The notes beneath the pieces were generated by a model. It was not told the origin of the DNA. It saw nothing but the letters and a program-made list of their open reading frames with translations, and did not search any database. From an uncultured Eubacteriales bacterium (lineage in GTDB: Bacteria > Bacillota > Clostridia > Christensenellales > Aristaeellaceae), in the NCBI GenBank assembly GCA_902782795.1, contig CACZOT010000108.1, positions 1-15,529 on the forward strand: a DNA stretch of 15,529 bases, read 5' to 3'. This document shows positions 6,445-12,562 of the stretch, in pieces (positions within the stretch are counted from its first letter, which is position 1; each line of letters begins with the position of its first letter). The position numbers and the translations under genes were made by a program.

Positions 6445-7068
6445 TTATCTTCTCGCCAGCACCGTGATCCAGGGCTTCGTCGGGTGATGATCGCTTGTGA
6501 CTTCCGAGAAGCCCGCGGCTTTCAGCGCCGTCTCCAGTTCCTCCGCTGTATGGTTCTTCATGCCGTCAATGATCTTTTCATATTTCAAACTTGTGGGGTC
6601 GGTGCCGTCTGATTCATTGCAGATCAGGATAATCCCGCCAGGCTTCAGGATCTTCGCCACCTGCGCGAAGCAGTTCTCGAGCCCCGGCCAGAAGTACACT
6701 GTTTCAAAGGCTGTGGCAAGATCAAAGGCTCCGGCCGGAAACCGGAGATCCGACACATCCCCTTGCTGAACCGTGCAGCGCCCGGCGGCGATCATCGATT
6801 TGTTGTAGCTTTCCGCTTTCTCCACGGACAGCGGGGAATAGTCCAGCGCCGTGATATGCGCCTGCGGATATTTCTTCAGCAGCTCACCGGCATTCCGTCC
6901 GCCACCGCAGCCCAGGTCCACCGCCTTTTCTGGCCTGATGACAGGGAGATGCCTGAAGCCCCAATCCGCCAGTTTCGCGTGGCCGGGGTTCATACTGCTG
7001 AGAATCATTTTCCCGAGAAAGCCCTCCGGCTTTCGCGTCTGACTAACGAAGTTTTTGAACAGTCCCAT
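6445..7068 (-). CDS. Class I SAM-dependent methyltransferase
   Basis: This 207-residue protein carries motif I VDLGCGGGRN (50-59), the SAM-ribose acidic residue Asp76 in ALDYS, motif II-like QQGDVSDLRFPAGAFDLATA (101-120) and LKPGGIILICNE (141-152). It probably methylates a small molecule. The family is broad, and the YFWP stretch (125-128) resembles small-molecule methyltransferases rather than RNA or protein ones. I chose ATG 7068 because GGAGG (7080-7076) lies seven bases upstream. The in-frame ATG at 7086 would overlap that site. It is the first gene of the three-gene minus-strand operon driven by the promoter at 7362-7334. Confidence 0.87.
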   Translation of the reverse strand: MGLFKNFVSQTRKPEGFLGKMILSSMNPGHAKLADWGFRHLPVIRPEKAVDLGCGGGRNAGELLKKYPQAHITALDYSPLSVEKAESYNKSMIAAGRCTVQQGDVSDLRFPAGAFDLATAFETVYFWPGLENCFAQVAKILKPGGIILICNESDGTDPTSLKYEKIIDGMKNHTAEELETALKAAGFSEVTSDHHPTKPWITVLARR

Positions 7069-7333
7069 GTCTCGGCCTCCTTTCAATTCTCGTGCTGCGT
7101 TCCCAGCCGCCCAGGCTTCGGTCTCATGCCGGATGAGGCGGAAATCGCCCCCTCCCGCTGCCGGAGGGATCGGAACACGTCTACATCGATCCGATATGCT
7201 CCGCCATGCGGGCGCAGACGTCTTCCCAATCGCGCCGGAAGGGACGGAAAATGGTTTTGACAGCGGCCGACGGCCACGAACCGCCAGGGTTTATTTGGCT
7301 TCATTCTCTGCGTCCGTTCCTTCTTTCCATTTC
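7069..7333 (-). other. 5' leader of the methyltransferase operon
   Basis: About 260 nt separate the promoter from the methyltransferase ATG. A 73-codon frame (7304-7083) starting MKPNKPWRFVAVG is open but has a poor ribosome site and no recognisable domain. A second frame takes over part-way with more protein-like sequence (RPFRRDWEDVCARMAEHIGS) and then meets a stop. This may be a small frameshifted gene or an untranslated leader. Confidence 0.35.
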
Positions 7334-7362
7334 ATTATAGTTAGAATACTCTAACACGTCAA
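7334..7362 (-). promoter_or_regulatory. Promoter with operator in the spacer (methyltransferase operon)
   Basis: On the minus strand TTGACG (7362-7357) and TATAAT (7339-7334) are 17 bases apart. The spacer is almost wholly occupied by the inverted repeat GTTAGA-N4-TCTAAC (7340-7355). Repressor binding there would directly exclude RNA polymerase. The same repeat is found at 3222-3239. Confidence 0.8.
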
Positions 7363-7566
7363 GCGGAAATCGCTATGCTGCAAAGGCGAAGAAGCCATTT
7401 ACAGAGAGAACGATGTAAGCCGGAGAGATCAGCCTCGATCCACGTGAAGCCGCCCTTTTTTACCAAGACGCCCAATTTCCCGGCGCTCTTCTCTGGTCGC
7501 GCCCGTTTGCGAAATGGCAGAAAAAGCAACCTTGGCGTATATCCTGCCGGGCCATGAGAAATCGCC
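7363..7566. other. Intergenic stretch between divergent promoters
   Basis: I see no gene here. Minus-strand frames contain short protein-like pieces (for example TREERREIGRLGKKG) split between two frames, possibly a decayed gene that I cannot name. Confidence 0.4.
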
Positions 7567-7595
7567 TTGACATCTGCCCGGCGGCCTGTTACAAC
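7567..7595 (+). promoter_or_regulatory. Strong promoter upstream of the membrane protein/larC operon
   Basis: TTGACA (7567-7572) and TACAAC (7590-7595) are separated by 17 bases, with a predicted start near 7602. Confidence 0.65.
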
Positions 7596-7601
7596 AAACA
7601 A

Positions 7602-7735
7602 AAATGTCGGCGCAAACCGGCAAACGGTTCACAAGAGCCCGCATTCAGCCGCGGCGGCAAGCCGCTTAAAAAAGAAGTGTACCACGAAGGTGCGCAGTCT
7701 CCTGCAGGAGACGTGCGGCCTTTTCTTTTTTGGCG
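7602..7735 (+). ncRNA. Structured leader / candidate attenuator or riboswitch-like RNA
   Basis: Between the promoter and the terminator at 7687-7731 lie two small stems, AACCG/CGGTT (7615-7629) and GCGGC/GCCGC (7651-7665). The right arm of the second, GCCGC, could instead pair with GCGGC at 7715-7719 in the terminator, which would be an antiterminator switch. The terminator lies 48 bases before the first ATG, so transcription of the operon must read through it. I do not recognise a known riboswitch class. Confidence 0.4.
7668..7731 (+). terminator. Rho-independent terminator in the leader
   Basis: The core palindrome GTCTCC-TGCA-GGAGAC (7697-7712) is extended by CGCA/TGCG with one bulge and by AAGG/CCTT, then followed by TTTTCTTTTTT (7721-7731). 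An A-rich tract at 7668-7677 makes it potentially bidirectional. Confidence 0.8.
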
Positions 7736-7778
7736 CGAGCCGGCGCGTACAAAGACAATCTGCAACGAGGAAAACAAA

Positions 7779-8195
7779 ATGGCATGTTTCCTGGTACCCA
7801 CCGCGGAAGCGATCGTCACGACCCTCGTGGCGAAATCGATCAAGAAGAATGAAAAGAAGGCCACCGGGGTCAGCGTGGATCTGGGCGGCGGCAAACCGGA
7901 AAAGGCGACCCGGCTCTCCTTCGTCAAGAAGCTCTAGTGGCTCAACGGGATGCTCTGGGGCGGCGCGGCGCTGCTGGCCTTCGAGCATGTCTGGCACGGC
8001 GAAGTCGTGCCGTGGTTCCCGTTCCTGACCGCCATGGGAGATCCCGGCGACGCGGCGGAGATGTTCCACGAGATGGCCACCAGCGGCGTCGGAATGGCAG
8101 TTCTGGTAACGCTGGTTTGGATCGTTATGGTGCTGGTTTCCAACGCGATGGAGGCGCAGGCGCTCGCCGCGTCGGCAAAGGAGGGCGCAAGATGA
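7779..8195 (+). pseudogene. Conserved small membrane protein gene interrupted by in-frame amber codon
   Basis: ATG at 7779 follows CGAGG and begins MACFLVPTAEAIVTTLVAKS. After 52 codons the frame meets TAG (7935-7937), then continues in the same frame to 8195 with clearly protein-like sequence: WLNGMLWGGAALLAFEHVWH, PWFPFLTAM and a second hydrophobic helix, GVGMAVLVTLVWIVMVLVSN. The two halves read as one protein of about 138 residues with a cytoplasmic basic N-terminus and about two membrane segments. The codon context is KL-TAG-WL, where a single change from AAG (Lys) would explain the stop. A restart at ATG 7950 has only a poor ribosome site. Its stop overlaps the next gene (ATGA, 8192-8195). 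Function unknown; it sits in an operon with another membrane protein and larC. Confidence 0.7.
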
Positions 8196-8509
8196 CCCTG
8201 TTGACGACGGTATTCGCGGCGATCATCGCCACGGTAGTCTGGTATAAGAGCGCGCAGGCGCGTGAGATGAAATCCGGCGTGCTGTGCTGGCTGTATTGGG
8301 GCGCTTCCCTCATGTGGCTGGTGGACGCCATCGCCGAGTATCTGGAGATCCACGAAGAATACTTCACGCCCGCGCCTTTGGACATGCTCAACGATTTCTA
8401 TCTGGGGTTGTCCGTGGTCGCGCTGGGCCTGATCATCTGGCTGATCGTGCTCCTGGTGAAGGATCCCAAGGGTGTGGTCCGCGCCAAGCTGTTCGCAAAG
8501 AAAGCGTGA
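8192..8509 (+). CDS. Small membrane protein of unknown function
   Basis: This 105-residue protein has three predicted membrane segments: TLLTTVFAAIIATVVWY near the N-terminus, VLCWLYWGASLMWLVDAIA in the middle (about 30-48) and LGLSVVALGLIIWLIVLLV (about 72-90), followed by a basic tail ending KAKLFAKKA-like. I do not recognise the family. The start is fixed by AAAGGAGGGCGCAAG and by the ATGA overlap with the preceding membrane-protein gene, which suggests the two products are made in equal amounts and may form a complex. A short hairpin and larC follow. Confidence 0.75.
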   Translation: MTLLTTVFAAIIATVVWYKSAQAREMKSGVLCWLYWGASLMWLVDAIAEYLEIHEEYFTPAPLDMLNDFYLGLSVVALGLIIWLIVLLVKDPKGVVRAKLFAKKA

Positions 8510-8514
8510 TGGAG

Positions 8515-8535
8515 GGCGGCCGGAAGGCCGCCTTT
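8515..8535 (+). terminator. Hairpin between the membrane protein gene and larC
   Basis: A perfect stem, GGCGGCC/GGCCGCC, closes a GGAA tetraloop and is followed by TTTCCC. The T-run is short, so this is likely a weak or partial terminator 28 bases before larC. Confidence 0.5.
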
Positions 8536-8563
8536 CCCATATGCACGAGAAAGGAAGAAACGC

Positions 8564-9481
8564 ATGAAGACCCTCTATCTGGACTGCGGCATGGGCGCCG
8601 CGGGCGATATGCTCACCGCCGCTTTGTTCGAATTGCTGCCCGACCCGGAGGCCTTTGTCGCCGAACTCAACGCTCTGGGGATCCTTGGTGTGGAGTACGT
8701 GCGGGAAAAGGCCGTCAAGTGCGGCATCACCGGGACGCATATCTCTGTGCGTGTGAACGGCGAGGAGGAAGGCGAGCACCACCACCATCACGACCACGAC
8801 CATGCACACGACCATGAGCACGACCACGACCATGACCACGATCACGAGCACGATCACGACCACGACCACGAGCACGCACATGAACGCGACCATGATCATG
8901 GCCATGAGCACAGCCACCACCACAGCGGCCTGCACGATATCGAGCATATCGTCCGGGATCATCTGGCGGTGCCGGACGATGTGAAAGAGGACATCCTGTC
9001 GGTGTACCGCCTGATCGCGGAGGCGGAGAGCGCCGCCCACGACCAGCCCGTCGAGCAGATCCATTTCCACGAGGTGGGGACGATGGACGCCGTCGCCGAC
9101 GTGACCGCGGTCTGCCTGCTGATGCGCCGGCTCTCCCCGGACCAGGTGGTCGCCTCGCCCGTCCATGTGGGCAGCGGCCACGTGCGCTGCGCCCATGGGA
9201 TCCTGCCCGTCCCGGCGCCGGCCACGGCCTATCTGCTCAAGGGCATTCCCATGTACGGCGGCGGGATCAACGGCGAGCTCTGCACGCCAACGGGAGCCGC
9301 TCTGCTCAAGCGCTTCGTCACGTCGTTCGGCGATATGCCCGTGATCCGCACAGAGGGCGTCCATTTTCATATCGTCGTCCAGCATCAGGAGCTTGCCTTC
9401 CTGGTCGGCCCGGGCGAAGCGGTTGCAGGCGAGCTTCTGGATGCTGCAGGTGTTCATGTTATCGCCAAGAAGAGCGCGTAG
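8564..9481 (+). pseudogene. larC: Nickel-pincer cofactor biosynthesis protein LarC, 3'-truncated
   Basis: LarC inserts nickel, in a CTP-dependent reaction, into the pincer nucleotide cofactor used by lactate racemase and related enzymes. The start is MKTLYLDCGMGAAGDM, with AAAGGAAG upstream. Family features are DCGMGAAGDM (7-16), HFHEVGTMDAVADV, SPVHVGSGHVRCAHG, PVPAPATAYLL and GELCTPTGAALLKRFV. Between residues 71 and 120 there is a His-rich insert (27 His in 49 residues, mostly alternating with Asp or Glu), expected to bind nickel. Homology stops at Glu264 (9353-9355), where the family would continue into KIGYG-type sequence. From there the frame runs antisense through the primase gene to a stop at 9481. 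About a third of the protein is missing, so it is probably non-functional unless the truncation is an assembly artefact. Confidence 0.88.
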
Positions 9482-10039
9482 GACCCGGCCGACGCGGGAC
9501 TTGCCCTCGCCGCCGCTGCCGATGAGCATCAGCATGCGCTGGGCCTTGTTCGTGGGGATCAGGCAATAGCCCATGAATTCCTGCAGGGTAGGGATGTCTT
9601 CCGGGTAGAGGAGTCCGTCGAGAAATGTGAGCCAGCATTCCGGGAGCGAGGCGTGCGGCTGATACAGGACCGGAAGCCGGTTCAGACAGAAGGATTTCTC
9701 CGCTGTGAAGCGCCGGTCTCGGAGAAAGTAGGTGCCATTGCCAAGGTGGACGCGGTCCGTCTGGACCGGCAGCTGTTCCGCGTACGCCGATATCCGGATG
9801 GCTTCCAGGAGACTGGCGATCCGATTGGCGACGCTGGTGCGGATGTAGGGGCGGACTTCTCGGAACAGCTCGCTGCGCAGGGCGGTCTCGCTGACGAGTC
9901 CGTTCACGTCGTACAAGAGCCCGTTGACGCAGCACATTGGGTGCGTCTCCAGGAAGGACGCGGCGAACAGCACCTCGTTGATTTGACGACCGTCATACCA
10001 GACCGGGAAATCCGGAGCGCCTCCGTTGGGTTGGATCAT
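9353..10039 (-). pseudogene. P4-type primase/helicase of a mobile element, 3'-truncated
   Basis: About 229 residues of a phage/plasmid primase-helicase are present. They include the D5-like N-terminal region (PECWLTFLDGLLYPEDIPTL, EFMGYCLIPTNKAQRML), Walker A GSGGEGKS (174-181) and Walker B LLMLDDDMKMDAL (217-229). The frame then runs into the antisense of larC, so the rest of the helicase (sensor and arginine-finger regions) is missing. Such proteins prime and unwind DNA for replication of plasmids, phages and integrative elements. The start at 10039 is set by a strong AAAGGAGGTG site and by an ATGA overlap with a 22-codon ORF. The continuous open frame down to 7934 is accidental. Confidence 0.8.
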
Positions 10040-10104
10040 GGAGACACCTCCTTTCTGGGCGGGGATTCTGCTGTCCAATGAGCGTTTTTCTTCGTAGGGT
10101 TCAT
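10036..10104 (-). CDS. 22-residue leader ORF overlapping the primase start
   Basis: MNPTKKNAHW onward ends in PPRKEVSP. It has its own strong site (AAAGGAGAGAGACAAA before ATG 10104), and its TGA overlaps the primase ATG (ATGA, 10036-10039). It may encode a tiny protein or serve to couple ribosomes into the primase gene. Confidence 0.5.
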   Translation of the reverse strand: MNPTKKNAHWTAESPPRKEVSP

Positions 10105-10404
10105 TTTGTCTCTCTCCTTTCGTGCAGTACCTCCATGGCGAAACCATGCTGTGAGCGAAGCGAGCCAATGCACTTTGATGCATCCGAGGGTGTGGGGAGC
10201 GGAATCCCCACCAAGATTTGTCCGCAAGCAAGCATCAGGCAGGATGCTTGTTTAACTGGCAGAATCTTGCTCTTCAGAAAGTAGAAAAGAACCCCATCTC
10301 GAAGGTATCGTCGAGGGGCTGTCCTGTCAGAGGGAGGTGCCCATTTCGAGGCGTCATCGCGACGTCGAATTGTAATCCTGACGCCCACGTGATGCCACAC
10401 CTCT
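10105..10404. other. Hairpin-rich non-coding region, candidate replication or partition site
   Basis: Five inverted repeats are packed into about 200 bases: ATGCA/TGCAT (10168-10183), GTGGGGA/TCCCCAC (10192-10211), CAAGCATC/GATGCTTG (10229-10250), CTCGA/TCGAG with flanking CCCC/GGG (10292-10318), and TTCGA/TCGAA with inner CGTC/GACG (10345-10369). It lies between the parR-like gene and the primase operon. The position and structure suit an origin of replication, a transfer origin or a partition centromere. I cannot tell which. Confidence 0.4.
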
Positions 10405-10734
10405 TTACAGGGTGAAACTGGCGGCGGCGAGAACGGATTCCGGATCCGCTTCGAGGTCCGGTTCGTGCTCTCCCAAAGCCTCCGGTTCGGAAGCAGTATG
10501 TGCAATCGCCCATTCCCGCAGCGCGCTGCGCACTTCTTCGCTGATCACCCCTCGCAGCGCCGCGTTGGGGTCGTGACCTGGCGTGTCCAGATATTCTTTC
10601 AGCGCGGCAATGATGATGGCGCTCATGGTTTGGCCCATCTTCTGACGCTGTTTGCACAGCTGCAGGTACAGTGCGCAGGCTTCGGGCTCATCCAGATAGA
10701 AGCGGAGGGTGATCCGCTTATCCCTTCGGGGCAT
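10405..10734 (-). CDS. ParR-like DNA-binding partition adaptor
   Basis: This 109-residue protein starts MPRRDKRITLRFYLDEPEA, a ribbon-helix-helix type start, followed by helical sequence (QKMGQTMSAIIIAALKEYLD) and an acidic C-terminal tail ending EADPESVLAAASFTL. In ParM/ParR systems the adaptor binds centromere repeats through its N-terminal domain and caps the ParM filament through its C-terminus. I base the name on size, layout and the overlapping actin-like gene; sequence similarity within this family is low. The ATG at 10734 follows GGGAGG within the parM-like gene, and the two genes overlap by 17 bases, which is typical of par operons. Confidence 0.65.
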   Translation of the reverse strand: MPRRDKRITLRFYLDEPEACALYLQLCKQRQKMGQTMSAIIIAALKEYLDTPGHDPNAALRGVISEEVRSALREWAIAHTASEPEALGEHEPDLEADPESVLAAASFTL

Positions 10735-11665
10735 CGCTCTTCCGCCTCCCTTCCAGGGTCGCCTTTGCCATTGCCTCGTAACCCCGGGCGTTGGCATGGA
10801 TGTCGTTCAGGAGGATCACCCGCCCGGGGTCGTACTCGCCGAAATTGCGCACCAGGCAGCAGCCTCCGCCGGTGACCCACAGCCGCATCAGCTCCGGATC
10901 GTATTCATGTTCCCGCAGGCGGTGGAAGATCCCGGCGACGTACCGCTTCGCTGCATCCTGGATGACTTGCTGGTACTTTTCGCCGATGTCTGCCCGGAGC
11001 GTGCGCAGGTACTTTTCGACCTGCTCGTCCGTGGGTAACGCGCTGAACTGGCGCTGGAGCATCTCCCGGGCGGAAAGGATGCACTGGTATGTCCCGAACT
11101 TTTCGGTAAAGCAGGATTCCGGCACGGGCCGCCGCTCGTTGATATTCAGGACGTTCATCGTGCCGTTGCCGATATCCACCAGCTTATTGGTGCCCCGGAA
11201 CTGGCGCAGCCGGTGAGCGACCGCGGCCAGCCCCTGGTGATAGACCACCACCTCGCGGATCTCCACCTGAAAATCGGTGTCGAGGTATCGGAACTCGACG
11301 TGGGCGTTTTGCGAGAGATACGCCTGAAATTGTTCGCGCTGTCTTGCCGCCCAGGTCAGAGGCAGCCCCGCGGCGATGACGATCTCTGCCTGCGACAGGT
11401 GGCGATGATGGAGCTCCCTGCCGATGGCTGCGAGGGTGAGGATGTAGTAATCCTCATCCACGATCTTCTCCTGCCGGAATTCCTTGTGCCCGGCGCCGAT
11501 GGCATAGCGTTTGCCCTCATAGGAGAGAACGTCGTCCGTTGTGAGGGGCATGCCCTGTTCGCAAGGCGTAACGCAGGCGGGAAAGATGAAGGTCGGGGTC
11601 TTGATGTTGCCGTACCCATGATCGATGGCGACGATGATGGGCTCCGTGGTGATGACAGGCTCCAT
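10718..11665 (-). CDS. ParM-like actin-fold plasmid segregation ATPase
   Basis: This 315-residue protein carries the actin-fold nucleotide motifs: phosphate-1 AIDHGYGNIKT (Asp15, Gly17, Gly19), phosphate-2 LVDIGNGTMNV (162-172, Asp164) and adenosine motif VTGGGCCLV (264-272). This is the ParM/StbA/Alp group, which forms filaments that push plasmid copies apart in the cytoplasm. Length is normal for the family. It is followed by an overlapping small adaptor gene (10405-10734). Start ATG 11665 has AAAGGAA about 11 bases upstream, so a slightly later start is not excluded. Together with the P4-type primase it marks this stretch as an extrachromosomal or integrated element rather than core chromosome. 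Confidence 0.85.
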   Translation of the reverse strand: MEPVITTEPIIVAIDHGYGNIKTPTFIFPACVTPCEQGMPLTTDDVLSYEGKRYAIGAGHKEFRQEKIVDEDYYILTLAAIGRELHHRHLSQAEIVIAAGLPLTWAARQREQFQAYLSQNAHVEFRYLDTDFQVEIREVVVYHQGLAAVAHRLRQFRGTNKLVDIGNGTMNVLNINERRPVPESCFTEKFGTYQCILSAREMLQRQFSALPTDEQVEKYLRTLRADIGEKYQQVIQDAAKRYVAGIFHRLREHEYDPELMRLWVTGGGCCLVRNFGEYDPGRVILLNDIHANARGYEAMAKATLEGRRKSDAPKG

Positions 11666-12463
11666 GGGTTATCACGTTCCTTTCTGTGGTCGGTCGTACT
11701 GGCCAAAGGGAGACTGTCCAGCGGTCGATTCGCTCCTTCGGCCGCGGGACGATGCAGTTGTCTGAGAGCGGTGAAGGGCAGAGGCCGCTCCGGAGAAGCG
11801 GGTTGCCCTATTCCCCCCTCATTGCTTAAGTCAAAAACTCTCAAGACGGGGACAAATCTCCCGGGAATGCCGCATAAGAAATGCCTGTATTTGGGGAGCA
11901 GACGAGTAAAAATGAATCCTGCTTACGAGCAGGATATTCGATAGATATGGGAAATGAGGGGACAGATGGATAGGCAGGAAATCGGTCGCAAAGCGAAAGT
12001 TGCAGTGTAACCGCTTTCCCAGAAAAGAGGGATGATTATGAAAATCGCCTAAAAACCTGCGGACGAGCTGAAAAGACTGCGTCCGCCGGGGCTTCACCGT
12101 TTCCAAAGAGTGCTATTTGGTGAGTAGGCGGATGATACTGATGCGGGAGCGTTGGCAAACTATATATGTGCACTCAAAGAAATATGGTGATAGCAGACGA
12201 ACTCTTCCCAGCCCCAGATACCCTGGGATGTTTCTCCTGTCTTTGTCAATTAGGGGCAGGGAGAAAAAGAAAGCATGGATGTCTCCTTTCATTATCCCCA
12301 ACAATGGGAGCATCCAGCGATTCTGGCTTTACCTTGTCGATAAGAAGACAGAAATCGGCTTGTGGCAGAATCGGCCTGTATATAGAAACAGTACACTATA
12401 GAAAAAGACGAAAGGGCGGTTGGTGCAGATCCAGACGCTGACGAAGAAGGATTTCACCTCAAA
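11666..12463. other. AT-richer stretch with no intact gene
   Basis: Nearly 800 bases hold no convincing gene. A start-like ATG at 12038 with a GAGGGATGATT site gives only MKIA before a TAA, and protein-like pieces follow in shifted frames (KDCVRRGFTVSKECY, DTDAGALANYICALKEIW). This looks like a decayed gene with several frameshifts. Base composition is less GC-rich than the flanks, especially 11850-12460. No integrase, transposase or clear terminal repeats are seen. Confidence 0.4.
11905..11935 (-). terminator. Rho-independent terminator on the minus strand
   Basis: The perfect stem ATCCTGCT/AGCAGGAT (11916-11935) with a TACG loop is followed, reading minus, by TCATTTTTACT. It would end a minus-strand transcript coming from above 11936, where no intact gene is visible. 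Confidence 0.6.
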
Positions 12464-12513
12464 ATAAACGCCCATTGGACGAAGCCAAAGGGCGTTGTCC
12501 AATGGGCGTTTAT
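12457..12513 (-). terminator. Long inverted-repeat terminator after the dapL operon
   Basis: A perfect 17-bp inverted repeat (12464-12480 with 12497-12513) encloses a 16-nt loop. Reading minus it ends in GGGCGTTTATTTTG, a U-rich tail suited to stopping the pyrG-dapF-dapL transcript 50 bases after the dapL stop. The loop holds an extra GGGCGTT that can also pair with the left arm. Confidence 0.75.
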
Positions 12514-12562
12514 CGGTACGTAATTAGAACTGTTGGGCGGTTGAGGCGGATAGGCGGATGCT

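Noticed and set aside
8775..8925. Short tandem DNA repeat of CAC/GAC type
   Set aside because: It encodes the His-rich insert of LarC, so it is a coding repeat rather than a separate element.
7934..10231. Very long minus-strand open frame (over 700 codons) across larC and the primase
   Set aside because: Only 10039-9353 reads as primase. Below that it is antisense to larC, and the long Val/Met run is the reverse of the His-rich insert.
9999..10500. 134-codon minus-strand frame over the hairpin region
   Set aside because: It crosses the parR-like gene in another frame, lacks a ribosome site and resembles no protein.
10718..10797. Longer parR start at 10797
   Set aside because: The ATG at 10734 has a good GGGAGG site and a family-like N-terminus; the extension is antisense-like sequence within parM.
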